Of a DNA stretch of 11,037 bases, positions 1 through 6,693 are shown in pieces. This stretch comes from Spirochaetaceae bacterium. GTDB taxonomy: Bacteria > Spirochaetota > Spirochaetia > DSM-27196 > SKKC01. The notes beneath the pieces were generated by a model, which saw only the letters and a list, made by a program, of their open reading frames with translations, did not search any database and was not told where the DNA came from. The DNA lies in assembly GCA_003552745.1 (NCBI GenBank), contig PUOG01000311.1, positions 1-11,037 of the forward strand, in the 5' to 3' direction. Position numbers and translations under genes: made by a program. Each line of letters starts with the position of its first letter. Within the stretch, counting starts at the first letter, position 1.

Positions 1-3
1 CAT
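1..3 (-). CDS. Start codon of a probable further downstream gene, cut by window edge
   Basis: Bases 3..1 read ATG on the minus strand and overlap the TAA stop of the VOC gene by one base (TAATG). A purine-rich GAAGGA lies three bases before this ATG, inside the end of the VOC gene, so it could serve as a ribosome binding site, though the spacing is short. This arrangement is typical of translational coupling and suggests that the operon continues past the left edge. Only the start codon is visible, so the product is unknown and the call is an inference. Confidence 0.35.
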
Positions 4-1106
4 TAGTCCTTCACTCGTGTAAGACCGAGCAGCCGCACCACGAGCTTCGGTAACGGTCTGCCGTCACGTTTCTTCAGATTGAGATACCAGCCTATCTTCT
101 TGAGAACCGGTATCCGGTGTGTCTCGACGAACTCGATCAGGGTTCCGTCCGGATCCTCGACATAAGCGAAGCGGCCGGCCGCCTCTCCCATATCAAAGCT
201 CTCCCCGCTGTCTACTGTGAACGGGAAACCGCGCGACGCGCACCGTTCCTTAAGCGCTTCGCCGTTCTGAATATCGAAACAAAGGTGTATGAATCCGGGA
301 TCACCCCAGAACCGGTCCTCGTATATCTTCCGGCCGCGTCCCTCGAAGGCGTGCACCAGCTCGATAGAAGGAGGACCGAGTAGTGCACCGAACGGACCCG
401 ATGGTGGGGCACTCCGTTCGAGCAAGACGCGGCGAAGCTCCAGATTCCCTCCGGGAAGCGGGCGCAGATCGTCAAAGACGCCGGTTTCATCGTACCGTAC
501 GAGATCGAAGCCGAGGACATCGCGGTAGAACGCGAGGCTCGTCTCGATATCGGAAACCCCTATCAGTGCACCGGCCGGCCCTCCAATCGGCTGTGAGCCG
601 GAAAACCGATGCCCGGTGTTTACCAGATCGAAGTGGAGACCCGCCGGATCGCGTACGAAGAAGTGCTCCGTGGCGTCCGGCGCCGACTGCGGCTCAAAAA
701 ACGCCGCACCGCCCCCCTCTTCGGGGCGCGCGCCGCCGGGCCCGCAATCCACCTCTTCGGCCTGCCTGACCCCGGCACGCTCCACTTTCTCCCTCGCACC
801 CTCCGGCGAGGTGCAGTGCATGCGCGCGGCGAGGAGTCCAAGATCGCCGACCGCCGGTTCAAAAGCGCACGGCTCCGGCGCACGGGACGTGTACTGCCAG
901 ATCTCGAACCCTGCTCCTCCCGTCATGTTCAGTGCAAGCACCGCGCGTCTGCTGTGCACGGTGCCACCGGTGTACCGTGTCATGAGCGGTGCCTTTGCCG
1001 CCTCGTCGAAAATCGGGACGTCCATCCCGAAAGCTCGGCGATACCACCTCCATCGCGATTCGATATCTACCACGCCGATGCCGATCTGCTGTAACCCGTT
1101 AATCAT
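3..1106 (-). CDS. Two-domain VOC (glyoxalase/dioxygenase fold) protein
   Basis: A 367-residue protein with two vicinal-oxygen-chelate modules, roughly residues 3-164 and 177-329, then a basic tail of about 38 residues. Each module shows the family's beta-strand patterns: DIESRWRWYRRAFGMDV and RDPAGLHFDLV in the first, DIETSLAFYRDVLGFD and EDPDGTLIEFVE in the second. Candidate metal ligands in module 1 are Gln7, Glu68, His97 and Asp160. In module 2 the first position is Ala180, so only Glu249, His274 and Glu325 remain. VOC enzymes include glyoxalase I, extradiol dioxygenases and epimerases; the sequence does not settle which this is. The ATG overlaps the kbl stop in ATGA (1103-1106), with a GAGGTGGAG ribosome binding region inside kbl. 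Its place after tdh-kbl suggests a role in threonine breakdown, possibly removal of methylglyoxal from aminoacetone (inference). Confidence 0.9.
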   Translation of the reverse strand: MINGLQQIGIGVVDIESRWRWYRRAFGMDVPIFDEAAKAPLMTRYTGGTVHSRRAVLALNMTGGAGFEIWQYTSRAPEPCAFEPAVGDLGLLAARMHCTSPEGAREKVERAGVRQAEEVDCGPGGARPEEGGGAAFFEPQSAPDATEHFFVRDPAGLHFDLVNTGHRFSGSQPIGGPAGALIGVSDIETSLAFYRDVLGFDLVRYDETGVFDDLRPLPGGNLELRRVLLERSAPPSGPFGALLGPPSIELVHAFEGRGRKIYEDRFWGDPGFIHLCFDIQNGEALKERCASRGFPFTVDSGESFDMGEAAGRFAYVEDPDGTLIEFVETHRIPVLKKIGWYLNLKKRDGRPLPKLVVRLLGLTRVKD

Positions 1107-2290
1107 GCCGACTCCACCTCTTCGCGAACATTCCGGAACGCCGCAACGGCTCGATCCACGTCGTCGGTCGAATGTGCGGCCGAAAGCTGTACCCGTATTC
1201 GTGCCTGCCCCTTCGGTACCACCGGATAGGAGAAACCGATTACGTAAATGCCGCGACTCAGCAGTCGATCGGCCATCTTCGTGGCGAGTTTCGCATCGCC
1301 GAGCATGACCGGCACGATCGGATGCTCGCCGGGCACGATATCGAATCCGGCCTCACTCATCGCACTGCGAAATCTCTCGGTGTTCTCGAAAAGTTTCGCA
1401 CGCAGCGATGTGTCGCTCCTCACGAGCTCGAGCGCGGCGAGACTCGCTGCAACGACACCCGGTGCGACCGCGTTCGAGAACAGGTACGGGCGCGACCGCT
1501 GACGCAGCAGCTCGACGATCTCCTTCCGCGCAGCGGTATATCCCCCGGTCGCTCCGCCAAGCGCCTTTCCGAGAGTGCCGGTAATAATGTCCACCCGGTC
1601 GATGACGCGGCGGTACTCGTGAGTACCGCGCCCCCCTTCTCCGAGAAATCCGACGGCGTGGCAGTCATCGAACATAACCAATGCGTCGTACCGCTCGGCG
1701 AGGTCGCAGATAGCGTCGAGCTGCGCGATAATCCCGTCCATACTGAACACGCCGTCGGTGGCGATCAGCCGGCGCCTCGCACCGCTCGCTTCCTTGAGCA
1801 CCCGTTCAAGTTCGTCCATATCGTTGTTGCGGTACACATAGCGTTGCGCTTTGCAGAGGCGGATGCCGTCGATAATACTCGCGTGATTCAGGCCGTCACT
1901 GATGACTGCATCTTCGGCTCCCAGCAGCGGCTCAAACAGCCCGCCGTTCGCGTCGAAGCAGCTCGCGTAGAGGATACTGTCCTCGGTACCGAGGAATTCG
2001 GCGAGCTCCGTCTCGAGCCTGCGATGAATCTCCTGCGTGCCGCAGATAAACCGTACGGAGGAGAGACCGAATCCCCACCGGTCGAGAGCGTGCTGCGCGG
2101 CTTCCACCAGTTTTGGATGATTCGACAGGCCAAGATAGTTGTTGGCACAGAAGTTCAGTGTATCAGCCTGATCGACAGTGCTGATATGCGCCGACTGGGG
2201 AGAGGTGATAATGCGCTCTTCCTTGTACAACCCGCTTTCCCGAATCTCGGAGAGCTCGCGGTTCAACTCATCGCGTACCGTGCTATACAT
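1103..2290 (-). CDS. kbl: 2-amino-3-ketobutyrate CoA ligase (glycine C-acetyltransferase)
   Basis: A 395-residue cytosolic PLP enzyme of the alpha-oxoamine synthase family, close to the length of E. coli Kbl (398). It performs the second step of threonine breakdown: 2-amino-3-ketobutyrate plus CoA gives glycine and acetyl-CoA. Visible family signatures are NYLGLSNHP (51-59), the substrate-binding segment GLSSVRFICGTQEIHR (75-90), SDGLNHASIIDG (131-142), FDDCHAVGF (207-215, with the PLP-contacting Asp and His), and the PLP-lysine motif GTLGKALGGA with Lys242. The ATG has an AGGAG seven bases upstream. It lies 26 bp behind tdh, the classic partner, which strongly favours Kbl over the related KAS/BioF enzymes. 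It overlaps the VOC gene by four bases. Confidence 0.96.
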   Translation of the reverse strand: MYSTVRDELNRELSEIRESGLYKEERIITSPQSAHISTVDQADTLNFCANNYLGLSNHPKLVEAAQHALDRWGFGLSSVRFICGTQEIHRRLETELAEFLGTEDSILYASCFDANGGLFEPLLGAEDAVISDGLNHASIIDGIRLCKAQRYVYRNNDMDELERVLKEASGARRRLIATDGVFSMDGIIAQLDAICDLAERYDALVMFDDCHAVGFLGEGGRGTHEYRRVIDRVDIITGTLGKALGGATGGYTAARKEIVELLRQRSRPYLFSNAVAPGVVAASLAALELVRSDTSLRAKLFENTERFRSAMSEAGFDIVPGEHPIVPVMLGDAKLATKMADRLLSRGIYVIGFSYPVVPKGQARIRVQLSAAHSTDDVDRAVAAFRNVREEVESA

Positions 2291-2316
2291 CAGTCCACTC
2301 CTATGTTTTTTCCCGG

Positions 2317-3360
2317 CTATACGTTCTCCCAGTTGAGAATAACCTTGCCGCTGTTCCCACTTTTCATTGTTTCAAACGCCTCGATATAGTCGCTGTACTC
2401 GAAACGGTGCGTGATAACCGGTGAGATATCGAGGCCACTCTGGATCATCGTGGTCATTTTGTACCACGTCTCGTACATCTCGCGACCGTATATCCCCTTC
2501 AAATGCAGTCCGTTGAAAACAATCGTATTCCAGTCGATTTGCGGGTCACCGCTCATAATACCGAGTATCGCGATCTTTCCACCGTGGCACATCTGGTCGA
2601 TCATATCGGTGAACGCCTGCGGATTACCCGACATTTCCATACCGACATCGAAGCCCTCAACCATACCGAGGTCATGCTGCACATCGGTCAGGTTCGTTTC
2701 CTTCGGATTCACCGCGAGCGTGATATCCATCGTCTTCGCAAGCTCGAGGCGATATGGGTTCACGTCGGTTATCACGATGTAGCGCGCACCTGCATGCCGG
2801 GCCACCGCCGCTGCCATGATCCCTATCGGCCCCGCTCCGGTAATGAGCACGTCTTCGCCGAGCACATCAAAGCTCAGCGCGGTATGCACGGCGTTCCCGA
2901 GTGGATCAAAACAGCTTATTATCTCCCGCGGTATCTTGCTGTCCGCATACCAGACATTGCTCATCGGGATACAGAGATACTCGGCGAACGCGCCCTGACG
3001 ATTCACTCCGACACCTCGCGTGTGCGCACAGAGGTGACGCCGCCCGGCGAGACAGTTTCGGCAGTGTCCGCAGACGATATGTCCTTCACCGCTGACCAGA
3101 TCGCCCGGTCGGAAATCGTGGACGTTGCTGCCGACCTTCTCAACGACGCCGACATATTCGTGGCCGATCGGCATCGGCACCGGTATAGTGGCCTGCGCCC
3201 ACTTGTCCCAATTGTAGATGTGGATGTCGGTTCCACAGATCGACGTCTTCACGATCTTTATCAGCACATCGTTGATACCGACCTCCGGCACCGGCACTTC
3301 GTCGAGCCAGAGACCCGGCTCAGCGTGCTTCTTGACAATTGCCTTCATCTTGCTCTGCAT
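2317..3360 (-). CDS. tdh: L-threonine 3-dehydrogenase
   Basis: A zinc-dependent medium-chain dehydrogenase of 347 residues (E. coli Tdh is 341). It oxidises L-threonine with NAD+ to 2-amino-3-ketobutyrate, the substrate of the next gene. Numbered from the ATG, the catalytic zinc site is Cys42 (SICGTDIHIYNWD) with His67-Glu68 (GHEYVG). The structural zinc lobe is Cys97, Cys100, Cys103 and Cys111 (CGHCRNC...LC). The nucleotide-binding glycine motif GAGPIG is at 175-180. FDPLGNAVHTALSFD and GLHLKGIYGREM match the threonine dehydrogenase subfamily rather than general alcohol or sorbitol dehydrogenases. Start choice: AAGGAG lies 11 bases before the ATG at 3360 and 8 bases before an adjacent in-frame TTG at 3363, so either may be used. 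An inner ATG at 3348 matches where E. coli Tdh begins but is too far from that site. Confidence 0.97.
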   Translation of the reverse strand: MQSKMKAIVKKHAEPGLWLDEVPVPEVGINDVLIKIVKTSICGTDIHIYNWDKWAQATIPVPMPIGHEYVGVVEKVGSNVHDFRPGDLVSGEGHIVCGHCRNCLAGRRHLCAHTRGVGVNRQGAFAEYLCIPMSNVWYADSKIPREIISCFDPLGNAVHTALSFDVLGEDVLITGAGPIGIMAAAVARHAGARYIVITDVNPYRLELAKTMDITLAVNPKETNLTDVQHDLGMVEGFDVGMEMSGNPQAFTDMIDQMCHGGKIAILGIMSGDPQIDWNTIVFNGLHLKGIYGREMYETWYKMTTMIQSGLDISPVITHRFEYSDYIEAFETMKSGNSGKVILNWENV

Positions 3361-3378
3361 CAATTCCCATTCTCCTTA

Positions 3379-4026
3379 TTACAACAACCTAACCGGAATA
3401 TCGATGAATACAAGGGCCCAGTTTCCAATCAGCAGCACGCCGAGAAAGAGTATTCCGGCCGGTGTCGACGGTGACCGCTGCTGAACGCTCTCCGCGGCTT
3501 CATCCGGCGCGTCTCCGCCGTACTCGGGTACGAACAGCGATTCGAGAACTTCATCCACACTTTCGATTATTGCGCTCACCCTGATTCTACGCTTCGAGTC
3601 GAATATGCGCTCGAAATACCAGAATACCCGCCCGAGAAGGCCTCCGAGGCGGCCGGGTAGCTTCAAGTCCGGTCTTATCGAAAACAGCGATATGAATACG
3701 AGTCCGACAATCGTGAAGCCACGCATGAGACCGTCTCGCAACGCGCCCCGGGTGATGGTGTACGGTCCGATGCGGGCAAGCACCTCGCCGAACGGATTGA
3801 GCGTGTGGAAAAAGGTGATCGATACAACCATCACGATGAAGTAGACCCACTTGATCCGCTTGCCGTTGACCGTCGCGAGCCATGCAAAGAGCAGGACCTG
3901 CAGAACTCGAATAACGAGGTTCGTCTGAAAGAGATACGCAGGAAGGATCAACGTGGCTCCCACGAACAGATGGACGGCGTCAAGGTTGCGAGACAGGAAA
4001 CTGTCGGTTTTCCGGGTTCGGGCCAT
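3379..4026 (-). CDS. CbiQ/ECF T-component-like membrane protein
   Basis: A 215-residue integral membrane protein. Hydrophobic segments lie at about 16-34, 36-51, 58-76, 103-117 and 190-211. A basic, amphipathic cytoplasmic-type region (118-150, with RPDLKLPGRLGGLLGR and FERIFDSKRRIR) and an acidic patch (157-182) lie before the last segment. This plan, several membrane helices plus charged coupling helices, resembles the transmembrane (T/EcfT, CbiQ) subunit of ECF transporters, and the upstream neighbour resembles an S subunit. The similarity is by layout and neighbourhood, not by a decisive motif, so the assignment is tentative. The ATG has AGGAG four bases upstream and overlaps the previous gene by 47 bp in another frame. 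The stop is 18 bp before the tdh ATG, so it is probably cotranscribed with the threonine genes. No ATPase subunit gene is in the window. Confidence 0.65.
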   Translation of the reverse strand: MARTRKTDSFLSRNLDAVHLFVGATLILPAYLFQTNLVIRVLQVLLFAWLATVNGKRIKWVYFIVMVVSITFFHTLNPFGEVLARIGPYTITRGALRDGLMRGFTIVGLVFISLFSIRPDLKLPGRLGGLLGRVFWYFERIFDSKRRIRVSAIIESVDEVLESLFVPEYGGDAPDEAAESVQQRSPSTPAGILFLGVLLIGNWALVFIDIPVRLL

Positions 4027-4552
4027 AATGCTCCTGTATTCGCGCCAACCATCTGCTCTGTTGCTGGAATCGCTCGGCGAAAAGACCGACGAAGAGTCCG
4101 CTGCCGACGCCGAGGATCATGAACACCGGCGCGATCACCCACGCCGTCATGCCGAAGATGAACTGCAAGCTGAGCAGGATCTGAACAACGTTACTCCCTA
4201 TTGCACCGAAGACGCTTATCCCCACCAGAGTTATATATCGTCCTCCCACCCTCTTCGCGAGCAGCATAATGAATACGCTGGCAAAGCTTCCGCCGAGCGA
4301 GAAGAGAAAGACATACGAGGCGAGCGTCCCGTTTATCAGTCCCTGTCCGAGCACCTTCAGCAACACAAGAAGCAAGACGTACGCGGGCGAGAAGATATTG
4401 AGTGAGATAAGAACCGGCAGATTCGCAAGGCCCAGGCGGAAGAACGGTACCGGTTTCGGGAATAGGTACTCGATAGACGCGAAGAAGAGGCAGAGTGCCC
4501 CGAAAAAAGCGAGCAATTCGAGCCGCTGCCTCGGTGATGAATGCTGCTGCAT
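3980..4552 (-). CDS. Gx transporter / heptaprenyl diphosphate synthase component I-like membrane protein (ECF S-component type)
   Basis: A 190-residue, very hydrophobic protein with about five to six membrane segments (roughly 12-31, 42-68, 72-98, 104-131, 136-160). The segments PKPVPFFRLGLANLPVLISL, LLKVLGQGLINGTLASYVF and FGAIGSNVVQI match what I know of the Hpre_diP_synt_I / Gx transporter family. That family was named after the small subunit of heptaprenyl diphosphate synthase but has the features of a substrate-binding (S) subunit of energy-coupling-factor importers. The substrate is unknown. It is the first gene of the minus-strand unit leading into tdh-kbl. The ATG is only 15 bases after a TATAAT box and has no clear ribosome binding site. 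An in-frame TTG at codon 13 is a possible alternative start. Confidence 0.8.
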   Translation of the reverse strand: MQQHSSPRQRLELLAFFGALCLFFASIEYLFPKPVPFFRLGLANLPVLISLNIFSPAYVLLLVLLKVLGQGLINGTLASYVFLFSLGGSFASVFIMLLAKRVGGRYITLVGISVFGAIGSNVVQILLSLQFIFGMTAWVIAPVFMILGVGSGLFVGLFAERFQQQSRWLARIQEHYGPNPENRQFPVSQP

Positions 4553-4567
4553 ACGGATAATCTTGGA

Positions 4568-4597
4568 ATTATAGAATTAGAGATTCGACGATGGCAA
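4568..4597 (-). promoter_or_regulatory. Near-consensus sigma-70-type promoter for the S-like/T-like/tdh/kbl/VOC operon
   Basis: On the minus strand TTGCCA (4597-4592) and a perfect TATAAT (4573-4568) are separated by 18 bp. Transcription would start near 4561, leaving a leader of only about eight bases before the ATG at 4552. It lies in the 72-bp gap between this operon and the divergent thpR. This is the best promoter match I noticed in the window. Confidence 0.7.
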
Positions 4598-4624
4598 GCG
4601 GTCTTGATCCGTGGTACGGTTCCC

Positions 4625-5227
4625 ATGCCCATGGAGACCCAACGGATATTCTTCGCGCTGCCGCTGCCGCCGGAGATGCGCGAACAGCTGGCTTCCCTCC
4701 GTGATCGAGCGGTCGCCGAGCTCGGTAGTAGAATTCTCCGTCCGATAAAAACCGAGAATTTCCATGTAACGCTGCACTTCCTCGGTGAACAGCCGAGATC
4801 CGCCGTGGAATCCGCGCGCGAAACGCTTCGCGAGATTTCGGCCGATCCGCTCCCGGCTCCACGATTCGAGGTCGGCGCTTTCGGGGCCTTTCCAAAAGCA
4901 AACGCGGCCCGTGTGCTCTGGGCCGGCGTCCGCGACATCGATGAGACCGCCGCGAAGGTTTACGACACCCTCGGGGCGGCGCTCGCCCGGCGCTCACTCC
5001 CGCTCGAGGATCGTCCGTTTCACAGCCACATAACACTCTGCTACGTTCGCAAGGGAGTCGGCCGCCCGGCCCTGAAGCGAATACAACAATGGCTCGAGCG
5101 GGCGAAGGGCGCCGAGAGCGGCGAGCGAACGTCGTGGGCTATTTCGAGAGTCGTTTTGTACCGGAGCACTACCGGGCCGGGAGGTTCGGAATACACCGAA
5201 CTCGACCACGCCGATCTCGCGGAGTAG
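4625..5227 (+). CDS. thpR: RNA 2',3'-cyclic phosphodiesterase (2H / LigT family)
   Basis: The only clear plus-strand gene, about 200 residues, the usual length for ThpR. This cytosolic 2H phosphoesterase opens 2',3'-cyclic phosphates on RNA ends to 2'-phosphates; the family was first found as a 2'-5' RNA ligase. Both catalytic HxTx motifs are present: FHVTLHFLG and FHSHITLCYVR. Counted from the second ATG (4631) they put His45/Thr47 and His133/Thr135 in place. RIFFALPLPPE at the start and VGAFGAFP...ARVLWAGV in the middle are also typical. The frame opens further upstream (4541), but that would overlap the divergent promoter and gene and adds unconserved residues. ATG 4625 or 4631 is more likely, though neither has a good ribosome binding site. 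A TAGAAT at 4572-4577 is a weak -10 candidate. It converges on the glcD-like gene. Confidence 0.92.
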   Translation: MPMETQRIFFALPLPPEMREQLASLRDRAVAELGSRILRPIKTENFHVTLHFLGEQPRSAVESARETLREISADPLPAPRFEVGAFGAFPKANAARVLWAGVRDIDETAAKVYDTLGAALARRSLPLEDRPFHSHITLCYVRKGVGRPALKRIQQWLERAKGAESGERTSWAISRVVLYRSTTGPGGSEYTELDHADLAE

Positions 5228-5240
5228 TCGCCGTGGGATG

Positions 5241-5273
5241 GGCGCCGGCCGCTTACCCGTCGACTCCGGCGCC
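5241..5273. terminator. GC-rich hairpin between convergent thpR and glcD-like genes
   Basis: GGCGCCGG at 5241-5248 pairs perfectly with CCGGCGCC at 5266-5273 around a 17-base loop, in the 50-bp gap between the two convergent stops. It could act as a shared transcription end signal. There is no U-run on either side, so it is not a classical intrinsic terminator. Confidence 0.35.
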
Positions 5274-5277
5274 GGCG

Positions 5278-6693
5278 TCAGATTGCCTTTCCGGGATTGA
5301 GAATACCGTTCGGATCGAACACCTGTTTTACACCCCGCAGTAGTCGCCGATACTCGCCGCCGAGCATGAGATCGAGGTCGCCGGTGCGCTTTCCGCCCAC
5401 ACCGTGTTCGCCGCTGATCGTTCCCCCGGCGTCGGCGATAATCGGATAGAACTGCCCGAGAAATGCTCGCTCGCGTCGCTTCCACTCCTCGGCGTCCACC
5501 CCGTCGGCAGCGTCCCCGGCGATCATCGGGTGAATGTGCATATTGCCGTCACCGAGATGACCAAAGGTGGGGGTCGACAGGCGGTGCGTCGCGGCGATCT
5601 CCCGCATTCGCTCGAGCACAGGAGTCAGTCGAGAGATCGGAAGCGATATGTCTTCCACTCCCTGAAAACTGCTCTGGCGCTTGAGCGCCCACGGGATCGA
5701 TTCGCGGATAGCCCACCACTGCTCGCGCTGTTCGCCCTGGTCCGGTCCGAGCATCGTTCCCGACGCGTGGCTGCACATCGAAGCGGTGGTCTCAATGAGC
5801 GACGCAGCCTCGCGTTCGTCGCTTCCATCGGCTTCGAAGAGGACGCTCCACGGTGCCACCAACGGCGGTACGGTACGCCGCGTCGTGGCACCGAGCTCCA
5901 TGCAGTATTCGTCCATCACTTCAACAGCACTGAAGAGCGCCCCACTCGACCGCATCGCTTCCGACATCACTTCTATCGCCGCCCGAGGAGTATCGAAGCC
6001 GACCAGCAGCGAGCAGTACGCCTTCGGGCGAGGAAGCAGCGAGAGGGTTGCTCCGACGATAACGCCGAGCGTCCCCTCACTGCCGATCATCAGTGACCGC
6101 AGATCGTAGCCGACAACATCTTTTCGTCTCCGGCCGCCGAACACCCGGTGCTCACCGTCGCCGGTTACCACCTCGACGCTCAACACATGCCTGCCCGTAA
6201 CTCCGTACTTCACCGCCCGTCCGCCGCCGGCGTTCGTGGCGATATTTCCACCGATCTGAGACACCGCGGAGCTCATCGGATAGCCGGCGAAGAATAGTCC
6301 GTATGGCTCGAGAGCGCGATCGAGCGCTCCGGTCACAACGCCCGCTTCCACAACTGCTACGCGGTCGATCGGGTCGATCTCCACGATCTGCTTCAGACGC
6401 TTCATCTCGAGCACGAGGCCTCCGGCATCGGGAACGCACCCGGCTGCGAGCCCGCTGCCGGCCCCACGCGTGGTAACGGCGACAGACTCACGATTCGCCC
6501 AACGCAGAAGCTCGCCGACCTGCTCGCTGCTCGACGGGCGAACGACGCAGGCCGGACGCCGTCGATAGGCGGGATCTGCAAGGTGATCGCCGGATGCACG
6601 GTTCAGCGACCGCTCATCGACGGCGACCGCGTCCTCACCGATCATTCGCGACAGTACATCAATGTCGGCATCGGTCAAAGCTCGGAGTGTCAT
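5278..6693 (-). CDS. FAD-linked 2-hydroxyacid oxidase, GlcD / D-lactate dehydrogenase family
   Basis: A 471-residue flavoprotein with the usual length of the GlcD/Dld family. The N-terminal FAD-binding (PCMH-type) half includes RPSSSEQVGELLRWAN (52-67), TTRGAGSGLAAG (74-85), SQIGGNIATNAGGGRAVKYG (145-164) and IGSEGTLGVI (203-212). The C-terminal oxidase half carries the substrate and metal-binding motifs GHLGDGNMHIH (378-388), SGEHGVGGKR (427-436) and FDPNGILNPGK (459-469). Family members oxidise glycolate, D-lactate or similar 2-hydroxy acids and pass electrons to the respiratory chain or an electron-transfer flavoprotein. The substrate cannot be told from sequence alone. The glcE and glcF partners are not in the window, which fits a stand-alone oxidase. 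Its ATG overlaps the pncB stop in ATGA and has an AGGAGAGG site upstream, so it is translationally coupled to pncB. Confidence 0.9.
   Translation of the reverse strand: MTLRALTDADIDVLSRMIGEDAVAVDERSLNRASGDHLADPAYRRRPACVVRPSSSEQVGELLRWANRESVAVTTRGAGSGLAAGCVPDAGGLVLEMKRLKQIVEIDPIDRVAVVEAGVVTGALDRALEPYGLFFAGYPMSSAVSQIGGNIATNAGGGRAVKYGVTGRHVLSVEVVTGDGEHRVFGGRRRKDVVGYDLRSLMIGSEGTLGVIVGATLSLLPRPKAYCSLLVGFDTPRAAIEVMSEAMRSSGALFSAVEVMDEYCMELGATTRRTVPPLVAPWSVLFEADGSDEREAASLIETTASMCSHASGTMLGPDQGEQREQWWAIRESIPWALKRQSSFQGVEDISLPISRLTPVLERMREIAATHRLSTPTFGHLGDGNMHIHPMIAGDAADGVDAEEWKRRERAFLGQFYPIIADAGGTISGEHGVGGKRTGDLDLMLGGEYRRLLRGVKQVFDPNGILNPGKAI

Noticed and set aside
1172..2389. Plus-strand open frame of 405 codons opposite kbl
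   Set aside because: It lies almost wholly on the complementary strand of a confident kbl gene, and its translation has no recognisable domain.
2503..3474. Plus-strand open frame of 323 codons opposite tdh
   Set aside because: It is antisense to a confident tdh gene, with His/Arg-rich composition typical of shadow frames.
4541..4624. N-terminal extension of thpR to an ATG at 4541
   Set aside because: It would overlap the divergent gene's start and promoter, and the extra residues are not like ThpR; the domain begins right after ATG 4631.
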